Below, piece after piece: positions 9,716 to 18,920 of a stretch of 64,000 bases of DNA (the stretch's first letter is position 1; every line of letters begins with the position of its first letter). The notes under the pieces were generated by a model. It saw only the letters and a list, made by a program, of their open reading frames with translations. It was not told where the DNA came from and made no database searches. The stretch is from positions 2,542,001 to 2,606,000 of the forward strand of contig CAVTJL010000001.1 of NCBI GenBank assembly GCA_963735065.1, in the 5' to 3' direction. The position numbers and the translations under genes are program-made. This DNA comes from CAVTJL01 sp963735065. GTDB taxonomy: Bacteria; Pseudomonadota; Alphaproteobacteria; Geminicoccales; Geminicoccaceae.

Positions 9716-10692
9716 TGGCCGGGGCGCTCCTCGAGGTCGAAGGTCTGAGCAAGAGCTACCCGGCAGGGCGCCGCGGGCCCTTCAGGCGGCAGATGATGCA
9801 GGTCCTGCGCGATGTCGGCCTTTCCATCGCGCCGGGTGAGGTTCTGGGGCTCGTGGGCGAGAGCGGGTCCGGCAAGTCCACGCTGGGCAAGGCCGTGCTG
9901 CGGCTGATCGATGCGGAGGCGAAGGTGCTGCGCTTCGCGGGCAGGGAGCTCTCCGGCCTTGGCGGCCCGGAGATGCGTGCCATGCGCAAGGAGATGCAGA
10001 TCATCTTCCAGGACCCCTATGCGAGCCTCGATCCTCGCAAGACGGTGCGGGCAACGCTATCGGAGGCGCTCGACAGCCACGGCCTGCACCCGGGCGGGGC
10101 CCGCGCCGATCGGCTGGCGGAGCTGATGCGGATGGTGGGCCTGGCACCTGAATTCCTCGATCGGCGGCCGCATGAGTTCTCGGGAGGCCAGCGCCAGCGG
10201 ATCGGAATAGCCCGCGCGCTCGCGGTGGAGCCGCGGTTCATCGTGGCCGACGAGGCGGTCTCGGCCCTCGATGTCTCGATCCAGGCGCAGGTGCTGAACC
10301 TCCTCGCCGACCTGAGGGCGATGAAGGGCATCTCGCTTCTCTTCATCAGCCACGACCTCTCGGTCGTCCGCTTCATCTCCGACCGCGTGATGGTGCTCTA
10401 CCTCGGGCGGGTGATGGAGGTCGGCCCTGCCGATGCGGTGCACTTCGCACCCGCCCATCCCTATACCGCGGCGCTGGTCTCGGCAGAGCCCAGCCTGAAG
10501 CGGGACGGCCGCCGCATCCGGCTGACGGGTGAGATACCCTCGCCCCTGACGCCGCCCTCCGGCTGCGTCTTCCGCAGCCGCTGTCCCTATGCCCTGCCTG
10601 CCTGCGCCCAGGCGGTGCCCGACCTCCGGTCCATCGGGCCGGGCAGGCTCAAAGCCTGCATTCGCGACGACATCTTGGAAGGAGCCCAATGA
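9715..10692 (+). CDS. ABC transporter ATP-binding protein, DppF/OppF-like
   Basis: The second ATPase of the importer, 325 residues. Walker A is GESGSGKS (about 48-55), the signature is FSGGQRQR (about 155) and Walker B is IVADEAVSALD, with Ala in place of the usual Pro after DE, a common variant in DppF. The C-terminal cysteine-containing extension CVFRSRCPYA (about 283) matches the oligopeptide-ATPase tail. The ATG at 9715 overlaps the preceding TGA by one base; GTG at 9712 is an alternative. It should dimerise with the ATPase half of the fusion protein at the inner membrane. Confidence 0.92.
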   Translation: MAGALLEVEGLSKSYPAGRRGPFRRQMMQVLRDVGLSIAPGEVLGLVGESGSGKSTLGKAVLRLIDAEAKVLRFAGRELSGLGGPEMRAMRKEMQIIFQDPYASLDPRKTVRATLSEALDSHGLHPGGARADRLAELMRMVGLAPEFLDRRPHEFSGGQRQRIGIARALAVEPRFIVADEAVSALDVSIQAQVLNLLADLRAMKGISLLFISHDLSVVRFISDRVMVLYLGRVMEVGPADAVHFAPAHPYTAALVSAEPSLKRDGRRIRLTGEIPSPLTPPSGCVFRSRCPYALPACAQAVPDLRSIGPGRLKACIRDDILEGAQ

Positions 10693-10693
10693 G

Positions 10694-11515
10694 ATGGCCG
10701 AGCCATTGACCCAGAAGATCAAGATCGCGGAGCTGACGAGCGAGGAATCGCGCCGGTTCCTGAACGATGACGCGGTGATCCTCCTGCCTATGGGATCGTT
10801 GGAGGACCAGGGCGTCCATGCGCCGATGGGCGACTACCTGGCCGCCGAGCGCGTGGCGATGGACATGGCGCGGGCCGCGCGCGAGATGGGCGTGCCGACC
10901 TTCCTCACACCGGTGATTCCCTTCGGTGGCGCTGACTATTTCGGCTCCACGCATGGCGGGATCGCGATGTCGCAATCGACGCTCGTGGCATTGCTCGACG
11001 ACATGCTGGCCTGCCTGACCCGCCACGGCCTCAAGAAGATCATGATCATCAACGGTCATGGCGGCAACGTGACGGCGATCACCGAGGTCACCCAGAGATG
11101 GCGGCGCCAGACCGGGATCTTCGTGCCCGCGATGTATCTCTGGCAGATCAGCTACGAGCTCCTGAAAGAGATCCTTGGAACCGAGGGGGCGGCCAAGTCC
11201 TCAGGCCACGGTGGCGATCCGCTGACCTCCATAGGGCTCCACTATTATCCGGAGATTCTCCGCCTTGACCTGCGCCAGCCGCCGTCGAAGGGCGGGATGA
11301 TCAAAGGCGTGGAGGTCGGTGGCATCAACGCGATCAAGTATATGGGCGCCAAGATCCAGGCACCCGTGGAGGCGCTGGAGGCGGCCCCGCACGGCATCTG
11401 GGGCGGGGACCCGGCGTTCAGCAGTGCCGAGACCGGCAAGGCCCTCAGCGCCCGGCTGGTGGAGATCGGCGCCGGCCTGATCCGGGATCACGTCTCTCGC
11501 GGCTTCGCCGAGTGA
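10694..11515 (+). CDS. creatininase-family amidohydrolase, metal-site variant
   Basis: A 273-residue cytoplasmic protein of the creatininase/FAPy-deformylase family, metal-dependent amidohydrolases that open cyclic amides or deformylate amines. The N-terminal metal region reads GSLEDQGVHAPMGDY (residues 34-48) and the second one is NGHGGN (about 118-123). Typical members have E-Q-H in the first motif; here it is E-D-Q, so a usual ligand histidine is replaced, while the later histidine is kept. The ATG at 10694 lies 2 bases after the DppF stop, with GGAG upstream. Its position at the end of the operon suggests it hydrolyses the imported substrate; this is inference. Confidence 0.85.
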   Translation: MAEPLTQKIKIAELTSEESRRFLNDDAVILLPMGSLEDQGVHAPMGDYLAAERVAMDMARAAREMGVPTFLTPVIPFGGADYFGSTHGGIAMSQSTLVALLDDMLACLTRHGLKKIMIINGHGGNVTAITEVTQRWRRQTGIFVPAMYLWQISYELLKEILGTEGAAKSSGHGGDPLTSIGLHYYPEILRLDLRQPPSKGGMIKGVEVGGINAIKYMGAKIQAPVEALEAAPHGIWGGDPAFSSAETGKALSARLVEIGAGLIRDHVSRGFAE

Positions 11516-11519
11516 CAGG

Positions 11520-11559
11520 GGCAGGGCTCGATCACCTTCCAGAAGGCTCGAGCCCTGCC
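11520..11559. terminator. hairpin between convergent genes
   Basis: A perfect 12-base stem, GGCAGGGCTCGA at 11520-11531 and TCGAGCCCTGCC at 11548-11559, with a 16-base loop. It starts 5 bases after the amidohydrolase stop and faces the livF gene coming from the other strand, so it could stop transcription from both sides. There is no clear T tract. Confidence 0.6.
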
Positions 11560-11625
11560 TGCGTCCGCGCACAAGGCGCGCCGCTTCACCAGTCGAGGAA
11601 GGAGACGCAGCCGGTGCCGTGGCGA

Positions 11626-12348
11626 TCAGACCGCCAGATACTCGTGTCGTAGCTCGACATTCTCGAGGACCTCGCGGGCAGCGCCGTCGAAGACGACCTG
11701 CCCCATGTCGAGGATGACGGCACGGTCGGCCAGCTCGAGTGCCGCCAGGGCGTTCTGCTCGACGATGATTGTCGTGATGCCGAGCTTTTTCACCTCGTGC
11801 AGGATGGCCTCGATCTCGCGCACGATCTGCGGCGCCAAGCCCTCATAGGGCTCGTCCAGCAGGAGCAGCTTGAGGTTGCGGGCAAGCGCCCGAGCCACGG
11901 CCAGCATCTGCTGCTCACCGCCCGAGAGGGTCGTGGCCTCCTGCCGACGGCGCTCGGCCAGGCGCGGAAAGTGCGCATAGATCTGCTCGAAAGACCAGCC
12001 GCGGGGCTCGGCCACCTGGGCGACGACGAGGTTCTCCTCGACGGTCAGGCCGGCGATGATGCGGCGATCCTCCGGCACGAGGCTCACGCCGGCGCGCGCC
12101 GCCTCGTGCGCCCGCATCAGATGCAGCGGCTGGCCCGCCAGATGGATCTCGCCCTGCTTGATCTCCGGCTGGGCCGCCCTGGCGATCGTGCGCAGCGTCG
12201 AGGTCTTGCCGGCGCCGTTGCGGCCGAGCAGCGCTACGATCTCCTTCTCCTGCAGGGCGAAGCTCACGCCCTGCACGATGTAGCTCTCGTGGTAATAGGC
12301 GTGGACGTCGCGGCAGGCGAAGAATGCGGCCTCGGGCGGGGTGGTCAT
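11626..12348 (-). CDS. livF: branched-chain amino-acid-type ABC transporter ATPase, LivF
   Basis: A 240-residue ATPase with Walker A GRNGAGKT (residues 42-49), signature LSGGEQQM, Walker B LLLLDEPYEGLAP and a C-terminal VVFDGAAREVLEN region typical of LivF. The start ATG at 12348 overlaps the end of livG by 4 bases. It is the last gene of the minus-strand set binding protein, livH, livM, livG, livF. LivF-type importers carry branched-chain amino acids, but close relatives carry urea, short amides or other organic acids, so the ligand is open. Confidence 0.92.
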   Translation of the reverse strand: MTTPPEAAFFACRDVHAYYHESYIVQGVSFALQEKEIVALLGRNGAGKTSTLRTIARAAQPEIKQGEIHLAGQPLHLMRAHEAARAGVSLVPEDRRIIAGLTVEENLVVAQVAEPRGWSFEQIYAHFPRLAERRRQEATTLSGGEQQMLAVARALARNLKLLLLDEPYEGLAPQIVREIEAILHEVKKLGITTIIVEQNALAALELADRAVILDMGQVVFDGAAREVLENVELRHEYLAV

Positions 12349-13109
12349 GCGTGCGCCCCTCCGAGATAGGCTTCCTGAACGCGGGGATTGCCGCGGATCT
12401 CCTCGGGACGGCCGCTGGCGATGACCTGGCCCTGGGCCAGCACGGTGATCCGCTCGGCGAGGCTGAACACGACGTGCATGTCGTGCTCGATCACGACCTT
12501 GGTCATGCCCGTCTCGGCGATCTCCTTCAGGAGGTCGATCGTGCGGTTCGTATCGTGGCGCGACATGCCGGCGGTGGGCTCGTCGAGGAGCAGCAGCCGC
12601 GGATGCGCGATGAGGCACACCGCGAGCTCGAGCCGCCGCTTGTCGCCGCGGCTGAGATGCTCGGCCGTCTCCTGCAGATGATCGCCCAGCCCGACCCGGA
12701 CCAGCGTCTCGGCCGCCTCCTCCAGCACCGGGTGGCCCGGCTCCAGCGCCTCGAAGGCGTTCGTCCGGAACTGGCCGTCGCGCTTGGCGAGACCGGCGAT
12801 CGCGACGTTCCGCACAAGCGACATCGCCGGAAAGATCTGGGGGGTCTGGAAGACGCGGGCGATGCCGCGCTGGATGATGGTGTGCGGGCTCAGGCCGCCC
12901 AGCGGCTCGCCGGCGAAGAGGACGGTGCCCTCGTCCGCCTCGATCAGGCCGATCAGCACGTTGAGGAGCGTGGACTTGCCGGCGCCGTTCGGACCGATGA
13001 TGGCGTGGATCGATCCTTCCTCGACGCTGAGGTTGATCTTGCTCAGGGCCTGAAGGCCGCCGAAGCGCTTGCTGACGCCGCTCACCTCGAGAAGCGCAGC
13101 GCCGCTCAT
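12345..13109 (-). CDS. livG: branched-chain amino-acid-type ABC transporter ATPase, LivG
   Basis: A 254-residue ATPase with Walker A GPNGAGKS (residues 39-46), an ABC signature in the form LSRGDKRRLELAV (about 150), Walker B LLLLDEPTAGMS and the switch histidine in KVVIEHDMHVVF. The LSRGDKRR signature departs from LSGGQ in the way usual for LivG and UrtD subunits. Both ends overlap neighbours by 4 bases (livM upstream, livF downstream), so this is one coupled operon. It works with LivF on the cytoplasmic face. Confidence 0.93.
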   Translation of the reverse strand: MSGAALLEVSGVSKRFGGLQALSKINLSVEEGSIHAIIGPNGAGKSTLLNVLIGLIEADEGTVLFAGEPLGGLSPHTIIQRGIARVFQTPQIFPAMSLVRNVAIAGLAKRDGQFRTNAFEALEPGHPVLEEAAETLVRVGLGDHLQETAEHLSRGDKRRLELAVCLIAHPRLLLLDEPTAGMSRHDTNRTIDLLKEIAETGMTKVVIEHDMHVVFSLAERITVLAQGQVIASGRPEEIRGNPRVQEAYLGGAHA

Positions 13110-14170
13110 GGCGACACCTGCCGCTCGGACACGGCGTGATCATCCCGGTTCTCCCGGGCCACGCCCGGCGCGTCGGGCACATTGTCCCGGCGCTGTCGAA
13201 CGGGTCGGCCCATGGCCTTCAGCGCCCGACGCCACAGGTCGACAAAGCCGCCGGGCAGGAAGATCACGATCAGCACGAAGATGAGGCCCAGGACGAGGCG
13301 CCATTGCTCGCCGATGAACGCCTGCACGACGTTCTCGAAGTAGAGCATGAAGGCTGCCCCGATCATCGGTCCGATCAGCGTGTTGACCCCGCCGATCACC
13401 GACATGATGACGACCTGTCCGGAGGTTCCCCAGTAAAGGAAGTTCGTGGCGACGTAGGGCTCGTAGACGACCATCAGGAAGCCAGCGAGGCTCGCATAGA
13501 GCGCGCTGATGATGAAGCCCGCCATCTTGTAGGCGTGGACGTCAACGCCCGTATATTCCAGGCGCATCGCGTTCTCCTTGATGGCCTGCAGCATGAGCCC
13601 GAAGGGTGAGCGCTTGATCCGCCGTGCTACGAAGTAGGCGAGTATCGCGAGAACGGCGCAGAGATAGAAGACGTTGAGCCCCTGCATGGGCAGGCCCAGC
13701 AGGACGGGCTTCGTGTCCATGGTGAGGCCGTTGTCGCCGCCGGTCCAACCCTGGAAGATCGAGAGGGCGGCCGCGTGCAGCATCTCGGCGAAGGCGAGCG
13801 TCAGGATCGAAAAATAGATGCCGGTGCGCTTGAGCGTGATGTAGCCGATGGCGGCGGCGAGGACGACCGAGACGAGCGCGGTCAAGACCAGTGCCGGCAG
13901 GATGTCGGCCGAGAGGTGCTTCAAGGAGAGCCCGGTCACATAGGCCGCGGTGCCAAAGAAGGCGGCGTGACCGAAGGAGAGGTAGCCCGTGAAGCCCAGG
14001 AGAATGTCGAAGCCCAGCGCGAAGATTGCCCAGATCACGATCTTCGTCGCCAGCGCCTCGTAGCCGCCGAGCCAGACCAGCCAGAACGGCATGGTCAGCA
14101 CGATGGCGGCGAAGAGCCCGAGAGCGGGCAAATCGCCCAGGATCGCCCTGGCGAGACTAGGGCGGGTCAT
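13106..14170 (-). CDS. livM: branched-chain amino-acid-type ABC transporter permease, LivM
   Basis: A 354-residue membrane permease. Features of LivM include GYLSFGHAAFFGTAAYV in the first third, the long run of hydrophobic segments, and the C-terminal GQVVIMSVIGGVNTLIGPMI block. The protein ends with a basic, soluble tail after GGFVDLWRRALKAMGR, which extends past the last membrane segment. It overlaps livH upstream and livG downstream by 4 bases each. It forms the channel together with LivH. Confidence 0.92.
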   Translation of the reverse strand: MTRPSLARAILGDLPALGLFAAIVLTMPFWLVWLGGYEALATKIVIWAIFALGFDILLGFTGYLSFGHAAFFGTAAYVTGLSLKHLSADILPALVLTALVSVVLAAAIGYITLKRTGIYFSILTLAFAEMLHAAALSIFQGWTGGDNGLTMDTKPVLLGLPMQGLNVFYLCAVLAILAYFVARRIKRSPFGLMLQAIKENAMRLEYTGVDVHAYKMAGFIISALYASLAGFLMVVYEPYVATNFLYWGTSGQVVIMSVIGGVNTLIGPMIGAAFMLYFENVVQAFIGEQWRLVLGLIFVLIVIFLPGGFVDLWRRALKAMGRPVRQRRDNVPDAPGVARENRDDHAVSERQVSP

Positions 14171-15069
14171 TCGAAGACCCCTTTCTTGCCGAGCAGCCCC
14201 CGTGGACGGACGAGCAGCACGACCACCGCGATGAGGTAGACGATGATCTGCTGCATGGCCGCGTATTGGGCGGTGAAGCTCAGAGCCATGCCGAGCATGA
14301 CCGCGGCGATCAGGGCACCCGGCAGCGAGCCCATGCCGCCGATGACCACGACCAGGAAGGAGGGAACGAGGATCTGCATGCCCACGCCCGGGCTCACCTG
14401 GGTGATCGGCCCGCCGAAGACGCCGGCGATCCCGGCGATCATGGCGCCAAGCCCGAAGACGATGGAGAAGCGCTTGGAGATGTCGATGCCGAGGAAGCGC
14501 AGCATCTCCGAATCACGCATTCCGGCTCGGATGACGAGCCCGAAGGTCGTGAGCTGCAAAAGCGCGAAGACGGCTGCCACGGTCAGGAAGGAGACAAGCA
14601 CGAGGATCAGCCGCCATTTGGGAAAGGCAACGAATCCATGGAGGAACGGCACCCAGTTCTGGAGCTGGACGATGCCGTTGCCCCAGCTCGGCAGAGGGAA
14701 GGGAATGTTGTTGGCGCCGAAGATCCATTTCAGCGCCTCTTCGGCGACGATGGCGAGCCCAAAGGTAACGAGGATCTGATCGGTGTGGGGACGGTCGTAG
14801 AAGAAGCGGATCAGCCCTCGCTCGAGCACGACGCCGACGGCGAAGAGAAGAAGCGGCACGAGGACGATGGCAAGCCAGAAGCTCGTCTTGCCGGCGATCA
14901 GCACGGCCAGGTAGGCAGCGATAATGTAAAGCGCGCCGTGCGCGAAGTTCACGACGCCGAGCGTGCCAAAGATGAGCGTCAGCCCCAGCGCCAGCAACGC
15001 ATAGATGGCACCGAGCTGCAAGCCTGTCAGGGCTTGCAGGAAGATCCCGTTGACGAGGCTTCCTGACAT
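14167..15069 (-). CDS. livH: branched-chain amino-acid-type ABC transporter permease, LivH
   Basis: A 300-residue permease with LivH signatures: LQLGAIYALLALGLTLIFG and VNFAHGALYIIAAY near the start, and GGMGSLPGALIAAVMLG in the C-terminal part. The ATG at 15069 is chosen because GGGAG sits a few bases upstream and the protein then starts like other LivH proteins; the frame is open back to 15087. It is preceded by the binding-protein gene with a 127-base gap containing two hairpins, which probably lower permease expression relative to the binding protein. Confidence 0.92.
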   Translation of the reverse strand: MSGSLVNGIFLQALTGLQLGAIYALLALGLTLIFGTLGVVNFAHGALYIIAAYLAVLIAGKTSFWLAIVLVPLLLFAVGVVLERGLIRFFYDRPHTDQILVTFGLAIVAEEALKWIFGANNIPFPLPSWGNGIVQLQNWVPFLHGFVAFPKWRLILVLVSFLTVAAVFALLQLTTFGLVIRAGMRDSEMLRFLGIDISKRFSIVFGLGAMIAGIAGVFGGPITQVSPGVGMQILVPSFLVVVIGGMGSLPGALIAAVMLGMALSFTAQYAAMQQIIVYLIAVVVLLVRPRGLLGKKGVFE

Positions 15070-15093
15070 GGCTCTCCCGTCGCGCACAGAGCG

Positions 15094-15123
15094 TGCGCCG
15101 GCTCTTCGCGGGGAGCCGGCGCA
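15094..15123 (-). terminator. hairpin between binding protein gene and livH
   Basis: A perfect 11-base stem TGCGCCGGCTC (15094-15104) / GAGCCGGCGCA (15113-15123) with an 8-base loop. Lying between an abundant binding protein gene and its permease genes, it is well placed to attenuate read-through or protect the upstream mRNA end. Confidence 0.5.
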
Positions 15124-15147
15124 GACGTCACCTCTTTATCTCAATCT

Positions 15148-15183
15148 CTGCCGGGCGGGGCATTCCAGGCTCCAACCCGGCAG
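15148..15183 (-). terminator. second hairpin just after the binding-protein stop
   Basis: An 8-base stem CTGCCGGG (15148-15155) / CCCGGCAG (15176-15183) with a 20-base loop, 13 bases downstream of the binding-protein stop codon. It is weaker than the hairpin at 15094-15123 and may act with it. Confidence 0.35.
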
Positions 15184-15196
15184 AAACAAGTCTACC

Positions 15197-16552
15197 TCAG
15201 GCCGGCTCGTAGGGTCCGAGCTCGCCCGGGAAGGTGTCGACAGGATACTCGATATCCTTGCGCGGCACCTGCTTGACGATCTCGAGCAGGTCGTACTCGT
15301 TGGCCCGTGCGCTCGGCGCCTTGCCCTTCACCACTAGAATGTCGTGGAAGCACTGGTGGTCGCCGGCCCGCATCAGCGCCTGGCCCGGGCCCATCCCTTC
15401 GAACTCGAAGCCCTCGAGGGCCTTGATCACCTCCGGCGGGTAGAAGGTGCCGGCGGTCTCGCAGGCGTTCGCATAGAGCAGCGTCTGGACATAGGCGGTC
15501 TCCGCCGCCTGAGAGGGCGGGAAGCCGTATTCCTTGGAGAAGGTCTCGACGAAGGCCTTGCTGCCCGCATCGTCGAGCTTGTCGTTCCAGTTCGTCGTGC
15601 CGAGCACACCCTCGATGTTGGCACCAGCGCCCTTGGCCATCAGCTCGCTGTACAGCGGCACCACGATCTCGATCTGCTTGCCGTTCTTTTGCATGTCCTT
15701 GATGCCGAACTGCACCGCCTGGGTCAGCGAGTTGATCATGTCCTTGCCGTAGTGGTTCAGGATGAGGACATCGGCGTCGCTGTTGAGGAAGGCGGTCAAG
15801 AACTGCGAATAGTCGGCGGTGCCGAGCGGGGTCATGATGTTGTTGACCGTCGTCCAGCCCTGCTTCTCGGTCGCGTCCTTCATCGATTGGTACTGGGTGT
15901 GGCCCCAGGTGTAGTCGGCGGTGAGGTCGAAGGCCCGGCGGTCCTTGCCATAGGTCTCGGCCAGGATCGGGCCCAAGGCGATGCCGCTCATATAGGCGTT
16001 GAAGAAGTGCCTAAAGCCGTACCGCCGGCGGTCCTTGCCGGTCGTGTCGTTGGAGTGGCTGAGCCCGACCATGTAGATCACGCCCAATTCCTGGGCGAGA
16101 TATTGCTGGGCCACCGCCACGGCCGATGACGAGCAGCCGCTGAACATGATGACCTTGTCGCGCTCGATCATGCGGCGCGCGCTGGTGCGAGCGGCGTCGG
16201 GGTTCGTCTGGGTGTCGCCCTGGACGAAGGTGACCTTCTTGCCGAGCACGCCCTGACCGGTGAGCTTCGAGGGCTTCATGGTGGCCAGCATGCCGCCGCC
16301 CTCGTTGAGGTGCTTGACCGCGAGCTGGTAGGCGCGAAGCTCGTCCGCGCCCTCATCGGCGTAGGCACCGGTCTGCGGCACGTTGAAGCCAAAGACGACG
16401 TTCGATCCCTCGACCGGGAAGTTGCCGATCTTCTTGTCCGCGGCCCAGGCGTGACGCACGAAGCCCATCGGCGCGGCCAGAATGGCGGCGCCGGCCGCTC
16501 CCGTGACGAGCGCGCTGCGGCGTGTGAGACGAGGTCCGGTAGTATCGGACAT
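15197..16552 (-). CDS. ABC transporter periplasmic binding protein, branched-chain amino-acid type
   Basis: A 451-residue exported binding protein of the Leu/Ile/Val-binding (family 6) type. The N-terminus has a Tat-like signal, LTRRSALVTGAAG at residues 10-22, cut around RHAWA. The mature protein contains GFNVPQTGAYADEGADEL, the usual phosphate/ligand-loop region, and VIMFSGCSSSAVAVAQQ. The ATG at 16552 is preceded by AAGGGAG at a normal distance. It heads the liv operon and is divergent from the DUF3604 gene at 16779; the 226-base gap between them must hold both promoters. The ligand cannot be set from sequence. Confidence 0.9.
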   Translation of the reverse strand: MSDTTGPRLTRRSALVTGAAGAAILAAPMGFVRHAWAADKKIGNFPVEGSNVVFGFNVPQTGAYADEGADELRAYQLAVKHLNEGGGMLATMKPSKLTGQGVLGKKVTFVQGDTQTNPDAARTSARRMIERDKVIMFSGCSSSAVAVAQQYLAQELGVIYMVGLSHSNDTTGKDRRRYGFRHFFNAYMSGIALGPILAETYGKDRRAFDLTADYTWGHTQYQSMKDATEKQGWTTVNNIMTPLGTADYSQFLTAFLNSDADVLILNHYGKDMINSLTQAVQFGIKDMQKNGKQIEIVVPLYSELMAKGAGANIEGVLGTTNWNDKLDDAGSKAFVETFSKEYGFPPSQAAETAYVQTLLYANACETAGTFYPPEVIKALEGFEFEGMGPGQALMRAGDHQCFHDILVVKGKAPSARANEYDLLEIVKQVPRKDIEYPVDTFPGELGPYEPA

Positions 16553-16778
16553 GATTTGCGCTCCCTTTGACGTTAGCCTCTTGGGAGGAACAGCTCCTCC
16601 TCCGATCCCGTCGAGCACTCCCCCATTGCTGCCATCGCCGCAATGGAAGTGCGCTGTTCTGTCTCACCCTGTCAGCCTTGCCAGGCGCCGTGTCGGCGCG
16701 GGAGGTCCCCGTTGGGCGCTGCGAGGCTTGCAGTCGAGTGGCCCGCCTCTAGGGTGGGTGTAGAGGGGGAGGCAAGGA

Positions 16779-18920
16779 ATGGATGAAATGAGCGCCGGCA
16801 GCGCGTTCGGCACCGTCGCTTGTGATCTGCCGGCGACGCTTCGGGCTGGCGACACCGTGCGCTGGCGCTGTCGTCTCGAGGTGCGCCGAGAGCTCCCCGC
16901 AGGCACGCTCCTTGGATTCGCCAGACGTTGGCCGAGTGATTGGGGCTTGCCTCAATCCGCCGACCAGACGGCGGCGGACTTCCTCGAGATCGCGCGCTCT
17001 CCTGATGGCGCCATCCGCTGGTGGAGCGCGCGGGCGCAGGACTGGCATCCCTTCGACCATCTCCTGTTCGTCGAGCTGATCGATCCCTTGCCGTCGGGCG
17101 GCTGTGTGGAGCTGCGCTTCGGCGGAGAGGGCCCCGGGCAGCGCGTCCAGACCTTCTATGAGGAGCAGTCGATCCTGCTGGTGCGGCTGCGGCTGCCCGA
17201 TGGCGGGGGCTGGATCGAGATCGACAGGCCTTCGGTGCGCATCGAGGGAGGGATGGCCGCCCGTCTCGTGGTCACCGCACCGGGCATCGTCGCTGTGGGC
17301 GAGCCTTTCGAGCTGCATCTCCGGCTCGAGGACCGCTGGGGCAATCCCGCCACGGGGCCCGCCATCGATATTGACGTCGATGGCATCGGCGCGCCTCTCC
17401 GCCTGGGCGGCGAGGCCGGTCCGGTCGGGCGGGTGAGCACCACCTTGCCCGAGGCGGGCGTGTGCCGGATCGGAGCGCGGGATGCCGCCGGGCTGCTCGC
17501 GGCTGAAAGCAATCCTGTGCGCTGCGTCGCGGTACCAGCCGAGCGGCTCTACTGGGGCGATATCCATGCCCAGTCGGCGATCGGCTGCGGGGCGCGGGCC
17601 TTCGAGGGCTATCTCAGCCATGCCCGTGATGTGGCTGCGCTCGATTTCACCAGCCATCAGGCCAACTGCTTCCTCGTCTCCAACGCCGAATGGGCGGAGC
17701 AGCAGGCGGCGACCAAGGCCTTCAACGAGCCCGGGCGGTTCGTCACGCTTCTCGGTCTCGAGTGGTCGGGCAAGACCGTCGTCGGTGGCGACCGCAACAT
17801 CTACTTTCCGGGTGACGAGGCACCGCTGCGGCGCTGCAGCCACGAATATGTCGAGGACCACTCGGACATCGCGACCGACCTGCCGCACGTGACCGACCTG
17901 CATGCCCACTATCGTAGCCGGAACGTGCTGGGCGTGATGCATGTCGGCGGCCGGACCACCAATCTCGCCTGGCACGAGCCGTCCTTCGAGCGGCTGCTCG
18001 AGGTTCACTCGACGCACGCCACCTCGGAGTGGTTCCTCATGGAAGCGCTCGAGCGTGGCTATCGCTGTGGCGTCACGGCAGGCAGCGACGGCGTCGACGG
18101 TCGGCCCGGGACGAGCCATCCGGGACGGATGTCGGTCCGCAACCAACGCGGCGGCCTCGTTGCCGTGGCCATGCCGGGGCTGACCCGGCAGGACCTGTGG
18201 GAGGCCCTGAAGGCGCGCCGCTGCTATGGCACCACGGGGCAACGGATTCTGCTCTCCGTGCTCGTGGACGGGCAGCCGATGGGGACGGACTATCGGGCCG
18301 GTGCGCCGCCGGTGATCGAGATCGACGTCGAGGGCACGGCACCGCTCGAGGCGGTCGAGCTGTTCCGTGGCCGCGAGCGCATCTTCGCAGCACCGCTCTC
18401 GGGCGAGGGTCGCTCCGATTGGATCCGCGTGGCTTGGCAGGGGCTGTCCGCGCGCGGCAATTTCGGTCGGGCGCGGATGGTCTGGGATGGCGGGCTCGAG
18501 ATCGAGCAGGGCCGGCTTCGCGACGCTCGCGGCTGGGCGTTCGACACGCCCGAGGAGGGGATCGAGGCGCAGGGACCTTCGGCGGTGCGCTGGCGCTCGG
18601 TGACGGCCGGCGACTGGGACGGTGTTGTTCTCCGCCTCGACGAGACGCCCGGCACCGCGCTCCGCTTCACGACGGCGCCGCTGACCTTCCGCCTGCCTCT
18701 GACGAGCCTCGTCGATGGTGCCTGCGAGATCGCCGCGGAAGAGCCGATGCGGCGCGTGCGCGTCGAGCGGCTTCCCGCGACACCGCCGCCGCTCGGCTGG
18801 GCCGGACAGTACCGCGACAATGATGCGCCGCCGGGCGAGCATCCTTATTGGGTGCGGGTCCGTCAGGCCGACGGCGGGCTCGCCTGGTCGAGCCCGATCT
18901 TCGTCACCCTCGAGCCTTGA
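16779..18920 (+). CDS. DUF3604 domain protein (PHP-like metal-binding fold)
   Basis: A 713-residue protein without a signal peptide. The N-terminal third is beta-rich with no motif I recognise. The DUF3604 domain starts at about residue 255 with LYWGDIHAQS, resembling the metal-binding Asp-x-His motif of PHP-type hydrolases. Further metal-type blocks are GVMHVGGRTT (about 386-395) and TAGSDGVDGRPG (about 434-445). The last 200 residues are again beta-rich. Known DUF3604 proteins mostly lack an assigned reaction, so none is given here. The next gene, an ABC ATPase, starts inside its stop codon, and the operon continues through an importer and three oxidoreductases. A hydrolytic step on the imported substrate is likely but inferred. 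Confidence 0.85.
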   Translation: MDEMSAGSAFGTVACDLPATLRAGDTVRWRCRLEVRRELPAGTLLGFARRWPSDWGLPQSADQTAADFLEIARSPDGAIRWWSARAQDWHPFDHLLFVELIDPLPSGGCVELRFGGEGPGQRVQTFYEEQSILLVRLRLPDGGGWIEIDRPSVRIEGGMAARLVVTAPGIVAVGEPFELHLRLEDRWGNPATGPAIDIDVDGIGAPLRLGGEAGPVGRVSTTLPEAGVCRIGARDAAGLLAAESNPVRCVAVPAERLYWGDIHAQSAIGCGARAFEGYLSHARDVAALDFTSHQANCFLVSNAEWAEQQAATKAFNEPGRFVTLLGLEWSGKTVVGGDRNIYFPGDEAPLRRCSHEYVEDHSDIATDLPHVTDLHAHYRSRNVLGVMHVGGRTTNLAWHEPSFERLLEVHSTHATSEWFLMEALERGYRCGVTAGSDGVDGRPGTSHPGRMSVRNQRGGLVAVAMPGLTRQDLWEALKARRCYGTTGQRILLSVLVDGQPMGTDYRAGAPPVIEIDVEGTAPLEAVELFRGRERIFAAPLSGEGRSDWIRVAWQGLSARGNFGRARMVWDGGLEIEQGRLRDARGWAFDTPEEGIEAQGPSAVRWRSVTAGDWDGVVLRLDETPGTALRFTTAPLTFRLPLTSLVDGACEIAAEEPMRRVRVERLPATPPPLGWAGQYRDNDAPPGEHPYWVRVRQADGGLAWSSPIFVTLEP

